Assembly (NCBI RefSeq): GCF_023516505.1
Contig: NZ_JAMGBB010000001.1
Span: forward strand, 186,001 to 250,000
Reading direction: 5' to 3'
Source of the DNA: Sphingomonas brevis
GTDB lineage: Bacteria; Pseudomonadota; Alphaproteobacteria; Sphingomonadales; Sphingomonadaceae
DNA length: 64,000 nucleotides
The position numbers and the translations under genes are program-made. Below the pieces are notes generated by a model, which was given only the letters and a program-made list of their open reading frames with translations, was not told where the DNA came from and made no database searches. Numbering within the stretch: the stretch's first letter is position 1; each line of letters opens with the position of its first letter. Positions 1 through 15,529 of the stretch are shown here, in pieces.

Positions 1-54
1 AATTGCACCGAAAATGCCATCCACGGCGGCAACTGCTAAGCAGCTAAGGCCGGA

Positions 55-100
55 CAAAAAAGAAGCCCCGCCGGATCGTCTCCGGCGGGGCTTTTTTATT
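55..100 (-). terminator. Bidirectional rho-independent terminator downstream of rpoC
   Basis: A perfect 13-bp GC-rich stem (63-75 pairs with 81-93) has a 5-nt loop and T-runs on both sides: six T after the stem on the plus strand, and a T-run on the minus strand from the A-run at 56-61. It lies about 24 nt past the rpoC stop, so it should end the rpoBC transcript. It could also stop transcription entering from the left. Confidence 0.9.
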
Positions 101-116
101 AGCTCTGTCCGACCGA

Positions 117-4433
<4,317 letters not shown>

Positions 4434-4437
4434 TCAG

Positions 4438-8601
<4,164 letters not shown>

Positions 8602-8787
8602 CTTATTCCCTGCGCTCCGGGCGCGCGTCGAGGCACGCAGCCCTTGATCAAGTCAGGCGCGGCTCCTGGAAATTCCTCACCATACGTTCGGACCGTTGCG
8701 CTGGATCGGTCCGTGTCCCGGTGAGGACAGGAAAAGCCCCGGGCGCACGATACCGTGCGGCGGAGCCGTTAAATGTTGGATAGGGTG

Positions 8788-8815
8788 GATATAGACTTTT
8801 TCAGGCCTGTTGCAA
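8788..8815 (-). promoter_or_regulatory. Candidate sigma-70-type promoter of rpoBC
   Basis: Read on the minus strand: TTGCAA, a 16-bp spacer, then TATATC. It would give a leader of roughly 180 nt before the rpoB start. It lies between rpoB and the L,D-transpeptidase terminator-like hairpin. This is a motif match only. Confidence 0.55.
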
Positions 8816-8830
8816 GGGGCCGGAAATTAT

Positions 8831-8862
8831 TGCCGGCGAAGATGAGTCCATCCTCGCCGGCA
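8831..8862 (-). terminator. Hairpin downstream of the L,D-transpeptidase gene
   Basis: The inverted repeat TGCCGGCGA / TCGCCGGCA is followed on the minus strand by AATAATTT rather than a clean T-run. It lies 20 bp past the stop of the gene at 8882. It would insulate rpoB from read-through; strength is uncertain. Confidence 0.5.
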
Positions 8863-8881
8863 CGGAGTAATTTGGTTCGGA

Positions 8882-9442
8882 TCAGGCGCCGATCATCACC
8901 GTCGCACCGACTTCGGTTACTCCAAAGAGGCGCTTGGCGAATTCGACCGGCAGCCGGATGCAGCCGTGACTGGCGGCATAGCCCGGATTGTGCCCGGCAT
9001 GGAGCGCGGTCCCATATTCGTCGAACCGCTGCATGAAGGGCATCGGCGCATCGTCGTACTTCTTGCTGCGATGCATCACCTTCTTGTCGAGAATGGTGAA
9101 AATGCCCTTCGGGGTCGGCTTGTCGTCCTTGCCGGTGGAGATGGCCGCGACCGCGACGAGGTCGCCGCCGCGATATAGGTAAGCCTGCTGGTCGCTTAGG
9201 CTGACGATCACGCGCGGGTCGCCGTCGAAGCTGCCCTTGCGCCAGACATATTGGCCGGGCTTCAGCATCTTCGGCCCGAACACTTCATCCATGTCGGACC
9301 GGGCCACCATGGCCGCATCGGCCGCTTCGGCCTTTGCTTCAGGAGTTTCAATTGCGGCAACCGCAGGCGCGGCCGACAGCAACAGGGCGCAGGCCACCGC
9401 TGCCGAGAGGCCCCGCCCCCGGGTGTTTTTGAACGCGAACAT
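8882..9442 (-). CDS. Secreted L,D-transpeptidase (YkuD/ErfK domain)
   Basis: Predicted peptidoglycan cross-linking or anchoring enzyme, 186 aa, exported. A signal peptide covers about residues 1-30 (hydrophobic core, ending AVAA). The YkuD domain spans roughly 75-186 with the catalytic signature H148 then S158-H159-G160-C161-I-R-L; C161 is the expected nucleophile. The gene is monocistronic between rpoB and a divergent gene at 9603. It is one of two L,D-transpeptidases in the window; the other, near 31 kb, is of the larger YcbB type. It is not normally part of the rpl-rpoBC cluster. Confidence 0.9.
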   Translation of the reverse strand: MFAFKNTRGRGLSAAVACALLLSAAPAVAAIETPEAKAEAADAAMVARSDMDEVFGPKMLKPGQYVWRKGSFDGDPRVIVSLSDQQAYLYRGGDLVAVAAISTGKDDKPTPKGIFTILDKKVMHRSKKYDDAPMPFMQRFDEYGTALHAGHNPGYAASHGCIRLPVEFAKRLFGVTEVGATVMIGA

Positions 9443-9602
9443 TTTTCAAATCCTTGTTTGATTTGCACAATGCACTGCGCCCCCTACAAGTTCCAAATTC
9501 GGGCGACGTGCAATCCGGGAAACCGTTGGGAAACAGCGATTTTTTCCTGCATCCATACTTGATTTCCCGGGGCAAGCGCCCAGCTAGCGGGCAGGAGGAT
9601 TC

Positions 9603-9938
9603 ATGCCCGAGCCGACAATCCGCGACTTCCACGCACATATTTACTACGATGCCTCGGAGGTCAGCCAGGCAAAGGCGCTGGCGGCCGCGGTGCGGGACCG
9701 GTTCGCAGTGGCCGTTGGCCATTTCCACCTCGCCCCGGTGGGTCCGCATCCGCGCGGCAGCGTTCAGATGACGGTACCGACCGACCGATTTGGAGAGGTT
9801 GCGACCTGGCTGGCGGTCAACCGTGCCGGCATGACGATTTTCGCGCATGCCTCAACTGGCGACGATTTGCGTGACCACAGCCACAATGTCCTTTGGTTCG
9901 GTCCTAGCGAGCCGCTCAACCTGGCGATCTTCGACTGA
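9603..9938 (+). CDS. DOPA 4,5-dioxygenase family protein
   Basis: Small 111-aa cytosolic protein matching the DOPA-dioxygenase-like family, single-domain proteins related to fungal and plant extradiol dioxygenases. Family features are the N-terminal FHAHIYYD, the central VGHFHLAPVGPHPRG and the C-terminal HSHNVLWFG, which supply conserved histidines for a metal site. The ATG is preceded by a GGAGG box. The bacterial substrate is generally unknown, so aromatic-ring cleavage is family inference only. It sits alone between the divergent L,D-transpeptidase and the convergent rplL. Confidence 0.8.
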   Translation: MPEPTIRDFHAHIYYDASEVSQAKALAAAVRDRFAVAVGHFHLAPVGPHPRGSVQMTVPTDRFGEVATWLAVNRAGMTIFAHASTGDDLRDHSHNVLWFGPSEPLNLAIFD

Positions 9939-9945
9939 CGGAATC

Positions 9946-9977
9946 GAAAAAGGGCGACCCCTTGCGGAGCCGCCCTT
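9946..9977 (-). terminator. Rho-independent terminator of rplJL
   Basis: On the minus strand an AAGGGCG...CGCCCTT stem is followed by TTTTTC. It lies about 100 bp past the rplL stop. Two further hairpins lie between it and rplL: ATCCCGGC/GCCGGGAT at 10025-10044 and GCGGCCC/GGGCCGC near 10051-10069. Confidence 0.75.
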
Positions 9978-10024
9978 CCCATCCACGGGCGCTTCAAGAC
10001 ACCCGTGAAACTGTAGCAGTCTGG

Positions 10025-10044
10025 ATCCCGGCCTTCGCCGGGAT
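10025..10044. repeat. Short dispersed palindrome (CCGGC type)
   Basis: ATCCCGGC, loop CTTC, GCCGGGAT: a perfect 8-bp stem in the rplL 3' region. It is flanked by GTCTGG and is similar in form to the palindromes at 16834, 23041 and 24089. Sphingomonad genomes commonly carry such intergenic palindromes. Confidence 0.6.
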
Positions 10045-10073
10045 AACCTGCGCGGCCCTTGCGGGCCGCTTGG

Positions 10074-10454
10074 TTACTTGAGCTCGACGGTGCCGCCGGC
10101 TTCCTCGATCTGCTTCTTGATCTTTTCGGCTTCGTCCTTGTTGACGCCTTCCTTGACGGCCTTCGGCGCGCCTTCGACGAGCGCCTTGGCTTCGCCCAGG
10201 CCCAGGCCGGTGATGGCGCGGACTTCCTTGATGACGTTGATCTTCTTGCCACCGTCGCCGGTGAGGATCACGTCGAACTCGGTCTGCTCTTCAGCAGCCG
10301 GGCCAGCGGCGGCGGCGCCAGCGGCCGGGCCGGCAACGGCGACGGCGGCGGCGGCCGAAACGCCCCACTTTTCTTCGAGCAGCTTCGAAAGCTCAGCAGC
10401 TTCGAGGACGGTCAGAGCCGACAGGTCGTCGACGATTTTGTTCAGGTCAGCCAT
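10074..10454 (-). CDS. rplL: 50S ribosomal protein L7/L12
   Basis: Stalk protein of the large ribosomal subunit that recruits translation GTPases. 126 aa. The N-terminal dimerisation helix is followed by an Ala/Gly-rich hinge (about residues 36-56) and the conserved C-terminal domain beginning [23 protein letters not shown] 10454 has an AGGAG box at good spacing. It follows rplJ with a 58-bp gap, the usual co-transcribed pair. L7/L12 is needed in several copies per ribosome, so extra control in this gap would be normal. Confidence 0.98.
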   Translation of the reverse strand: MADLNKIVDDLSALTVLEAAELSKLLEEKWGVSAAAAVAVAGPAAGAAAAGPAAEEQTEFDVILTGDGGKKINVIKEVRAITGLGLGEAKALVEGAPKAVKEGVNKDEAEKIKKQIEEAGGTVELK

Positions 10455-10512
10455 TTTAGTCTCCTAGTGGGGCAGCGGCCCCAAATGTCGTGCGTGGTTT
10501 GAAACGAAAAAC

Positions 10513-11019
10513 TTAAGCTGCGGCCTTGGCGGCGAGAACGCGCGCCAGCTGGCCACCCGGCTCCTTGGCGATGCGGGCGATCTTGGTCGCGGGCGCCTGG
10601 ATGAGGCCCACGATAGTGCCGCGCAGCTGATCAAGCGACGGAAGCGCGGCGAGTGCCTTGATCCCGTTCACGTCGAGCAGCGTATCGCCCATCGCGCCGC
10701 CAACGATCTCAAGCCGATCGTTGGACTTGGCGAACTCCACCGCGACCTTTGCCGCCGCGACGGGATCGACCGAGGTGGCCAAGGCGGTCGGGCCGGTCAG
10801 CATGTCGCCGATCGATCCGTACTTGGTGCCCTCGAGCGCGATTTTGGCAAGCCGGTTCTTCGCAACTTTGAACTGGGCACCGGCATCGCGCATCTTCAGG
10901 CGCAGTTCGGTCGATTGTGCGACCGACAGCCCGAGATTGCGGGTGATTACCACCACGCTGGTCTCGGTGAAGACGTTCTTCAGCTCGGCAACCAGATCGG
11001 CTTTTTGCGAACGATCCAT
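10513..11019 (-). CDS. rplJ: 50S ribosomal protein L10
   Basis: Base of the ribosomal stalk; binds 23S rRNA and the L7/L12 dimers. 168 aa, normal length. The N-terminal region (MDRSQKADLVAELKNVFTE) and the block LGLSVAQSTELRLKMRDAG are typical. The C-terminal helix rich in Ala carries the L12 binding sites. ATG 11019 has an AGGAG box seven bases upstream. It is preceded by a long leader (11020 to about 11280) and a candidate promoter. In most bacteria L10 or the L10-L12 complex represses its own mRNA through that leader. Confidence 0.98.
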   Translation of the reverse strand: MDRSQKADLVAELKNVFTETSVVVITRNLGLSVAQSTELRLKMRDAGAQFKVAKNRLAKIALEGTKYGSIGDMLTGPTALATSVDPVAAAKVAVEFAKSNDRLEIVGGAMGDTLLDVNGIKALAALPSLDQLRGTIVGLIQAPATKIARIAKEPGGQLARVLAAKAAA

Positions 11020-11322
11020 GCCATACTCCTAGTCATTCCCCCTGCCGGACCATCCGGCAAAGGGTTGGAGGCGCAGGCTTCCATTGGGGAAACCCACGTC
11101 TCCGAGATGTCCGGGGGATGGATCGCGAGGCGTCGTTTGAAATCCGACGCACGACGGGAACGCAATGGCGGCCCGTTCTTGAATTCCTTATCCCCGTCTA
11201 GGCCGCGGATTAAGCCACAGACTGGATCTGGGGCAGCGACTGTCTCGGACGAGCGTCACGACCCGAAGGAACGCGACCGCGCGGCCTCTACAGGCAAGTC
11301 GGTGAAAGTCAAGGTACGGGGA
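11020..11322 (-). promoter_or_regulatory. rplJ leader and promoter region (no gene)
   Basis: Three hundred bases upstream of rplJ with no credible coding sequence. A promoter-like TTGACT - 16 bp - TAGAGG lies at 11285-11312 on the minus strand, giving a leader of about 260 nt. Several inverted repeats occur near the gene, for example GCCGGACCATCCGGC at 11044-11058. This fits an autoregulatory L10 leader by position and length. I could not fold it or match it to a known leader family. Confidence 0.5.
11285..11312 (-). promoter_or_regulatory. Candidate promoter of rplJL
   Basis: Minus strand TTGACT (five of six to the -35 consensus), 16-bp spacer, TAGAGG as a weak -10. It lies just past the end of the convergent-side cupredoxin gene. 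An own promoter is expected because rplJ is detached from rplKA here. Confidence 0.5.
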
Positions 11323-11706
11323 CTAACGCACGACGATCTCGCCCGACATTCCAAACATTTTGTGGAAGCTGTGCGAGCATTTCAGGCTGTAGTGCCCTGC
11401 TGCCGGGGCAGTGAGGTGAATGTCGACCGCCTGGCCCGGGGCAACTTCGACTACGCCGTCCGAAATATAGCGTCGATCGGCAGCCACGACACTCGCGGCT
11501 GCAAAGAAATCCGATGCCGTGAAGTCGTGCCCACCGCTCGCGGCATTGGCCACATGCAGAACGTAAGACTGGCCGTGATCCAAAACGATCTTGCTTGGAG
11601 CGAATTTGAAATTCGACATTTGGACCGAGATCGTCGCCGGCTGGGCCAGCGCGGGCGACCCGACAAGCACAATAAGCGGGACTGCAAACAAAAGGGCGAT
11701 GCGCAT
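11323..11706 (-). CDS. Secreted azurin-like cupredoxin (type 1 copper protein)
   Basis: Predicted periplasmic electron carrier or copper-binding protein, 127 aa. The start at ATG 11706 (MRIALLFAVP) is chosen because it gives a clean signal peptide (residues 1-22, ending ALAQ) and has GGGAG upstream; a longer reading frame to 11847 would bury the signal. The candidate copper ligands are H60 and the C-terminal set C110, H115, M120, with the azurin spacing Cys-X4-His-X4-Met. H112 and M117 are nearby alternatives. It is divergent from the secreted phosphatase at 11823, with a short shared upstream region. The redox partner is unknown. Confidence 0.8.
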   Translation of the reverse strand: MRIALLFAVPLIVLVGSPALAQPATISVQMSNFKFAPSKIVLDHGQSYVLHVANAASGGHDFTASDFFAAASVVAADRRYISDGVVEVAPGQAVDIHLTAPAAGHYSLKCSHSFHKMFGMSGEIVVR

Positions 11707-11822
11707 CGTAAGTGCTCCCACGGTGATTGCCCCTGCCGTAAAAGCCTCTATCTGAACGGCGGGTTGCTTGACAAAGCGGCCGCCAAAGTGCCCCTTCCAC
11801 CCCAGTCCGCCGGGGAGCATCG

Positions 11823-12881
11823 ATGTTGAGGCTTTGGGTCTGGCCATTCTTGATATTCGCTTCGGCGCTGGTTTCCGGCGTCGCTACCGCCAAGCCGGCT
11901 CCGGCCCGAATTGTCGCAGTTGGCGATCTTCATGGCGACTATGACGCTTGGGAGGCCATCGCTCGCGGGGCTGGCGTCGTCGACGCCAAGGGAAAATGGG
12001 CGGGCGGGTCCACGGTGCTGGTACAGATGGGCGATGTCGTCGATCGCGGCCCCGACAGCCTCAAGATCATTCATCAATTGATGAGGCTGCAGCGCGAAGC
12101 GCGCAGCAAGGGTGGTCAGGTAATCGCGCTGGTCGGCAATCACGAAGCGATGAACATGACGCGGGACCTGCGCTATGTGCATCCCGGGGAATATCTGGCG
12201 TTCACCGACCGCGATTCCGAGGCTCGACGAAGCAGGATCTACGAAGCCAATAAAACGGCAATCGAGGCCGCCTATCGATCCAGGGATCCGAAAATGACGG
12301 CTGAAGCAATCCGTGCGGCCTGGATCAAGGAAACGCCGCTTGGAATGCTCGAGCATCAATCGGCCTGGGGACCGGAGGGCGAGGTCGGCAAATGGGTGAT
12401 CGGCAATCCCGCGGTTGCCAAGGTCGGCGATTCTCTGTTCGTGCACGGCGGGATCAGCGCCAAATATGCGACCATGTCGCTGGGTGACATCAACCTTGCG
12501 GTGGCGACGGCACTGAAGCGGCGCGACGAAACGCCGGCCTCGATCATCAACGATGGGGCGGGGCCATTATGGTATCGCGGACTGGTAACCCGCGAGCCGG
12601 GCGACGAGGCCACCGTTGCCCCTGTCCCAGCGGGCGCCGCTGCGCCGCTTACGATCGATCAGGAGATCGACCTGGTGTTGACCCATTTCGGGGTCAAACG
12701 GATCGTGGTCGGGCATACGCCTTCGTTGCAGGGGATCATTTCGAACCCTGGCGGGACATTGTGGCGCACGGACAGCGCCATCAGCCGCGCCTATAATGGC
12801 AAGCTGACTTATCTCGAGATTGTTGGGGATCAAGCGACATCGCATGAAGTGACCAGGCCGGCGGGCAAACCATGGGGGTAG
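11823..12881 (+). CDS. Secreted PPP-family / Shewanella-like phosphatase (metallophosphoesterase)
   Basis: Predicted exported metal-dependent phosphatase, 352 aa. A signal peptide covers residues 1-23 (ending ATAK). All calcineurin-fold motifs are present in order: GDLHGD (34-39), GDVVDRG (70-76), GNHEAMN (105-111), HGGI (208-211) and GHTPS (297-301). The pattern VxGNHEAMN with GPLWYRG (247-253) resembles the Shewanella-like branch of PPP phosphatases, whose characterised members act on phosphoproteins; that branch assignment is mine from memory. It ends 3 bp before the CotH-like gene at 12885, so the two are almost certainly one transcript. Substrate unknown. Confidence 0.85.
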   Translation: MLRLWVWPFLIFASALVSGVATAKPAPARIVAVGDLHGDYDAWEAIARGAGVVDAKGKWAGGSTVLVQMGDVVDRGPDSLKIIHQLMRLQREARSKGGQVIALVGNHEAMNMTRDLRYVHPGEYLAFTDRDSEARRSRIYEANKTAIEAAYRSRDPKMTAEAIRAAWIKETPLGMLEHQSAWGPEGEVGKWVIGNPAVAKVGDSLFVHGGISAKYATMSLGDINLAVATALKRRDETPASIINDGAGPLWYRGLVTREPGDEATVAPVPAGAAAPLTIDQEIDLVLTHFGVKRIVVGHTPSLQGIISNPGGTLWRTDSAISRAYNGKLTYLEIVGDQATSHEVTRPAGKPWG

Positions 12882-12884
12882 GTT

Positions 12885-13901
12885 ATGAAATGGTTGATCG
12901 GGGCATTCACAATCCTGGCAACGCCGGCCGCGGCACAGACGACGCCGCTATTCGCGAGTGACGAGCCGCTCAAGCTGACCATAACCGGGCCGCTTGGGGA
13001 CATTGCTCGAACCGCGGAACGATCTGTTGAGCCCCGCGACGCGTCGTTGACCCTGGGCGGAACGGCGGAAACCTATCCGATCAAACTCGCTCCGCGCGGC
13101 ATTACCCGGCGCAAGCGTGAGATTTGCACCTTCCCGCCATTGCGGGTCGAATTCCCGCAAAAGCCGGCGGCGACGTCCCTGTTTGCCCACCAAAGCCGGT
13201 TGAAGCTGGTGACTCACTGCCGGTCATCGGAAGACTTCCAGCAGCATCTGCTGCTCGAATATTCGGCGTATCGCATCTTCAACCTGATCACACCGACAAG
13301 CCTGAAGGCTCGGCTTCTGGCGGTCGACTATGTCGATCCCCAGGCAAAGCGCACGACCAGCCGATGGGGAATGTTCCTTGAGGATTACGACGATGCCGCA
13401 CATCGGCTCGGCCTGACCCGGGCCAATGTCGGCGATCGCGTTGCCGCCAACCAGCTCCAGGCGCGCCAGGCGGCAACCGTTGCGCTGTTCCAATATATGA
13501 TCGGCAATCTCGACTGGTCGATGCGGGCTGGGCCGGCCGGGGAGGGCTGCTGCCACAACAGCCGCCTGCTCGCCGCCAAGACGCCCGGCCTAATTCCAGT
13601 GCCGTACGACTTCGATTATTCGGGCCTGGTCGACGCGCCGTATGCGGCCGTGCCTGAAGGCTTCAAGGTCGAAAGCGTTCGAGAGCGCTCCTACCAGGGC
13701 TATTGCTGGCTCAACAATGACGTGATCGCGGTGGCAGCCGAGTTTCGTGCCCGTCGCCCGGCAATCAATGCCTTGTTCGGACAGATTCCGGGGATGACAG
13801 AGCGGACTGCGCGCAACGCGGTTGCCTATCTGAACGAGTTCTACGCCGAGATCGCAACCGACGATTCGCTCCGCTCGAAGATCCTTAAGCAGTGCCTGTA
13901 G
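12885..13901 (+). CDS. Secreted CotH-like kinase-fold protein (uncharacterised)
   Basis: 338 aa with a signal peptide (1-18, ending AAAQ). Usually such genes are annotated hypothetical. I read a CotH-type atypical kinase pattern: an Arg-Gly plus basic segment near 71-78, KLVTHC (107-112), a conserved Glu in LLLEY (122-126), GNLDWS (207-212, D210 as catalytic-type Asp), N225 downstream and PYDFDYSG (240-247, D242/D244 as metal-type Asp). CotH proteins phosphorylate spore-coat proteins; activity here is inference. Cysteines at 81, 112, 222 and 223 could form disulfides. The gene is coupled to the phosphatase upstream and overlaps the convergent DUF4956 gene by 17 bp. Confidence 0.6.
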   Translation: MKWLIGAFTILATPAAAQTTPLFASDEPLKLTITGPLGDIARTAERSVEPRDASLTLGGTAETYPIKLAPRGITRRKREICTFPPLRVEFPQKPAATSLFAHQSRLKLVTHCRSSEDFQQHLLLEYSAYRIFNLITPTSLKARLLAVDYVDPQAKRTTSRWGMFLEDYDDAAHRLGLTRANVGDRVAANQLQARQAATVALFQYMIGNLDWSMRAGPAGEGCCHNSRLLAAKTPGLIPVPYDFDYSGLVDAPYAAVPEGFKVESVRERSYQGYCWLNNDVIAVAAEFRARRPAINALFGQIPGMTERTARNAVAYLNEFYAEIATDDSLRSKILKQCL

Positions 13902-14589
13902 GCGGAGGCGGAGGCGGAGGCGGTGGCGGCATTTCGGCGTCGGGCGTTGCCGCGCTGCCCGGTCCCTTGGCCGGGTTGAAGTCGCTGAGGTAGCGCTTCA
14001 TCCCCTCGCGCTCGCCATATTCGCTGATCCACAGGGCCATGAAGCAATAGTTGAAGGCAAGGCTCATCACGAGCGCCAGCTCGACCGCCCCGATCCCCGA
14101 AGAAAGGCCGATGCCGACCGACAGCAGGATGTAGAGGGCGTCGCCCGAGCTTTTGAGGCTGTTCTTGAAGCGGACCGCACCGGCGATCCCGCCAAGCGCA
14201 AAGGCCAGGGCGAGGCTGTGCTGGACGACCACGACAATCGAGGTCACGACAGACGGCAGGATCAGGATCGTGCTGATGATCGACTGATCATATTCGTCGG
14301 CTGTGCGCGTCCCCATATAGACCCAGGTCACCGGGAACGAGGTGATGAGGGCACCGATGATGGCGACGAACATCCAGCCCAGGCTTTGGCCGAGAGTCCT
14401 GACCTCTTGCGCCCGGGCGACAGTTTCAAAGGCGCTCGACTTGCCGCCGCCGGCATTGATCAGCGCTTCGGCGCCGCCGATCGGCAAATAGTTTTGCATT
14501 TCCGGATTGTTGTGAATGACCAGCCAGGCGCCCCCGAATATGATGACGTAGTAGATGGTCAGCTGAATTAGTAATCTGGTCGCGCGCAT
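13885..14589 (-). CDS. DUF4956 domain membrane protein
   Basis: Inner-membrane protein of about 234 aa. One transmembrane helix lies near the N-terminus (LLIQLTIYYVIIFGGAWLVI) and several follow at about 75-175. The family signature GGIAGAVRFKNSLKSSGDAL sits in the loop after the middle helices. ATG 14589 is preferred over TTG 14604 because GGGGG lies eight bases upstream. The C-terminus is a run of ten prolines encoded by a GGC/GGA-rich tandem repeat. In other bacteria I recall DUF4956 genes beside CotH and polyphosphate-polymerase (VTC-domain) genes; here it lies between a CotH-like gene and ppk2. Confidence 0.85.
   Translation of the reverse strand: MRATRLLIQLTIYYVIIFGGAWLVIHNNPEMQNYLPIGGAEALINAGGGKSSAFETVARAQEVRTLGQSLGWMFVAIIGALITSFPVTWVYMGTRTADEYDQSIISTILILPSVVTSIVVVVQHSLALAFALGGIAGAVRFKNSLKSSGDALYILLSVGIGLSSGIGAVELALVMSLAFNYCFMALWISEYGEREGMKRYLSDFNPAKGPGSAATPDAEMPPPPPPPPPPTGTA
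13902..13932. repeat. GGAGGC tandem repeat encoding the proline run
   Basis: Several near-perfect copies of the hexamer GGAGGC lie at the 3' end of the DUF4956 gene. On the minus strand they encode the ten-proline tail. Such a repeat can change length by slippage without breaking the frame. Translation of the run should depend on elongation factor P. Confidence 0.8.
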
Positions 14590-14623
14590 GATCGAAGCCC
14601 CCAATTCCCCCGACTAGCTTAGG

Positions 14624-15415
14624 TTAATCGTTCTTGTCATGCCAGCGGTAGGCCGGGATCGGTTTCATCACCCCGTACCGCTCCTTGATCGGATCATGTC
14701 CCAGCTTCGGCCATGGGATGTTCTCGGATGGCAATTTGGTGTCCGGCAGCCGGTCGAGAAGGTCGCGGAGCAGGGTCAGGCGGCCAAGGCGCTGGTCGTT
14801 GAAATCGACCAGGGTCCACGGTGCGTGCGGTGCATCCGTCGCGGCCAGCATCCGCTCCCGAGCCTCGGTGTAAGCGTCGTAAAGGGCGCGGGCCTTGATA
14901 TCGATCGGCGAAAGCTTCCACCGCCGAAGCGGATTGTTGAGCCGGTCGGCGAACCGCTCCTCCTGCTGCTCCTGGTCGCAGCACAGCCAATATTTGTAGA
15001 GGTAGATGCCGTCATCGACGAGCTGCTGCTCGAAGTCGGGGACGGACTTCAGGAACGCGGTGACCTGCTGCGAGGTGCAGAAACCCATTACGGCTTCGAC
15101 GCCGGCACGATTGTACCAGCTGCGGTCGAACAGGCTGATTTCGCCCTTCGCCGGCAGATGCTCGACGTAGCGCTGGAAATACCATTGGTCGCGCTCGCGC
15201 TCCGACGGCGAGGGCAAGGCGATGACATGGCATTGGCGCGGGTTGAGCGTGCGGGCGATCATGTCGATCGAGCCGCCCTTGCCGGCGGTGTCGCGCCCCT
15301 CGAATACTACCACCAAACGCTGCTTGGTTTCCTGGATCCATCGCGCCGCGTCGCTTAGCTCGTGGAGCAACGGCTCCAGCGCATCCTCATATTCCTTCTG
15401 GCTAAGGTGACCCAT
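14624..15415 (-). CDS. ppk2: Polyphosphate kinase 2 family protein
   Basis: Cytosolic enzyme of the PPK2 family, which moves phosphate between polyphosphate and nucleotides. 263 aa, one-domain length. The Walker A loop GRDTAGKGG lies at residues 40-48 and the Walker B-type block LFDRSWYNR at 95-103; the lid-region basic residues appear in ERERDQWYFQRYVEH. Single-domain members usually phosphorylate NDPs or NMPs using polyphosphate; class cannot be fixed by eye. The start MGHLSQ follows the usual N-terminus. It lies 34 bp upstream of the DUF4956 gene on the same strand, so the two may be co-transcribed. Confidence 0.9.
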   Translation of the reverse strand: MGHLSQKEYEDALEPLLHELSDAARWIQETKQRLVVVFEGRDTAGKGGSIDMIARTLNPRQCHVIALPSPSERERDQWYFQRYVEHLPAKGEISLFDRSWYNRAGVEAVMGFCTSQQVTAFLKSVPDFEQQLVDDGIYLYKYWLCCDQEQQEERFADRLNNPLRRWKLSPIDIKARALYDAYTEARERMLAATDAPHAPWTLVDFNDQRLGRLTLLRDLLDRLPDTKLPSENIPWPKLGHDPIKERYGVMKPIPAYRWHDKND

Positions 15416-15465
15416 TACATCCCCCCTGCAGCAAGTGCGGGGACCTTAGCGGTCGCAGCGCATAA

Positions 15466-15505
15466 GAAAAGGGCCGAACCCCGGATCAAGTCCGGGGCCG
15501 GCCCT
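15466..15505 (-). terminator. Terminator of rplKA built from a dispersed palindrome
   Basis: A two-tier stem: outer AGGGCC/GGCCCT (15470-15475 with 15500-15505) and inner CCCCGGA/TCCGGGG (15479-15485 with 15491-15497). On the minus strand it is followed by TTTTC. It starts about 25 bp past the rplA stop. The inner palindrome matches the dispersed repeat type seen at 16834 and 23041. Confidence 0.75.
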
Positions 15506-15529
15506 CAATCTCTCGCAAAGGCGCAGCGC

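Noticed and set aside
13902-13932. Tandem repeat that might be a CRISPR-like array
   Set aside because: The unit is a hexamer with no spacers and codes for proline in frame.
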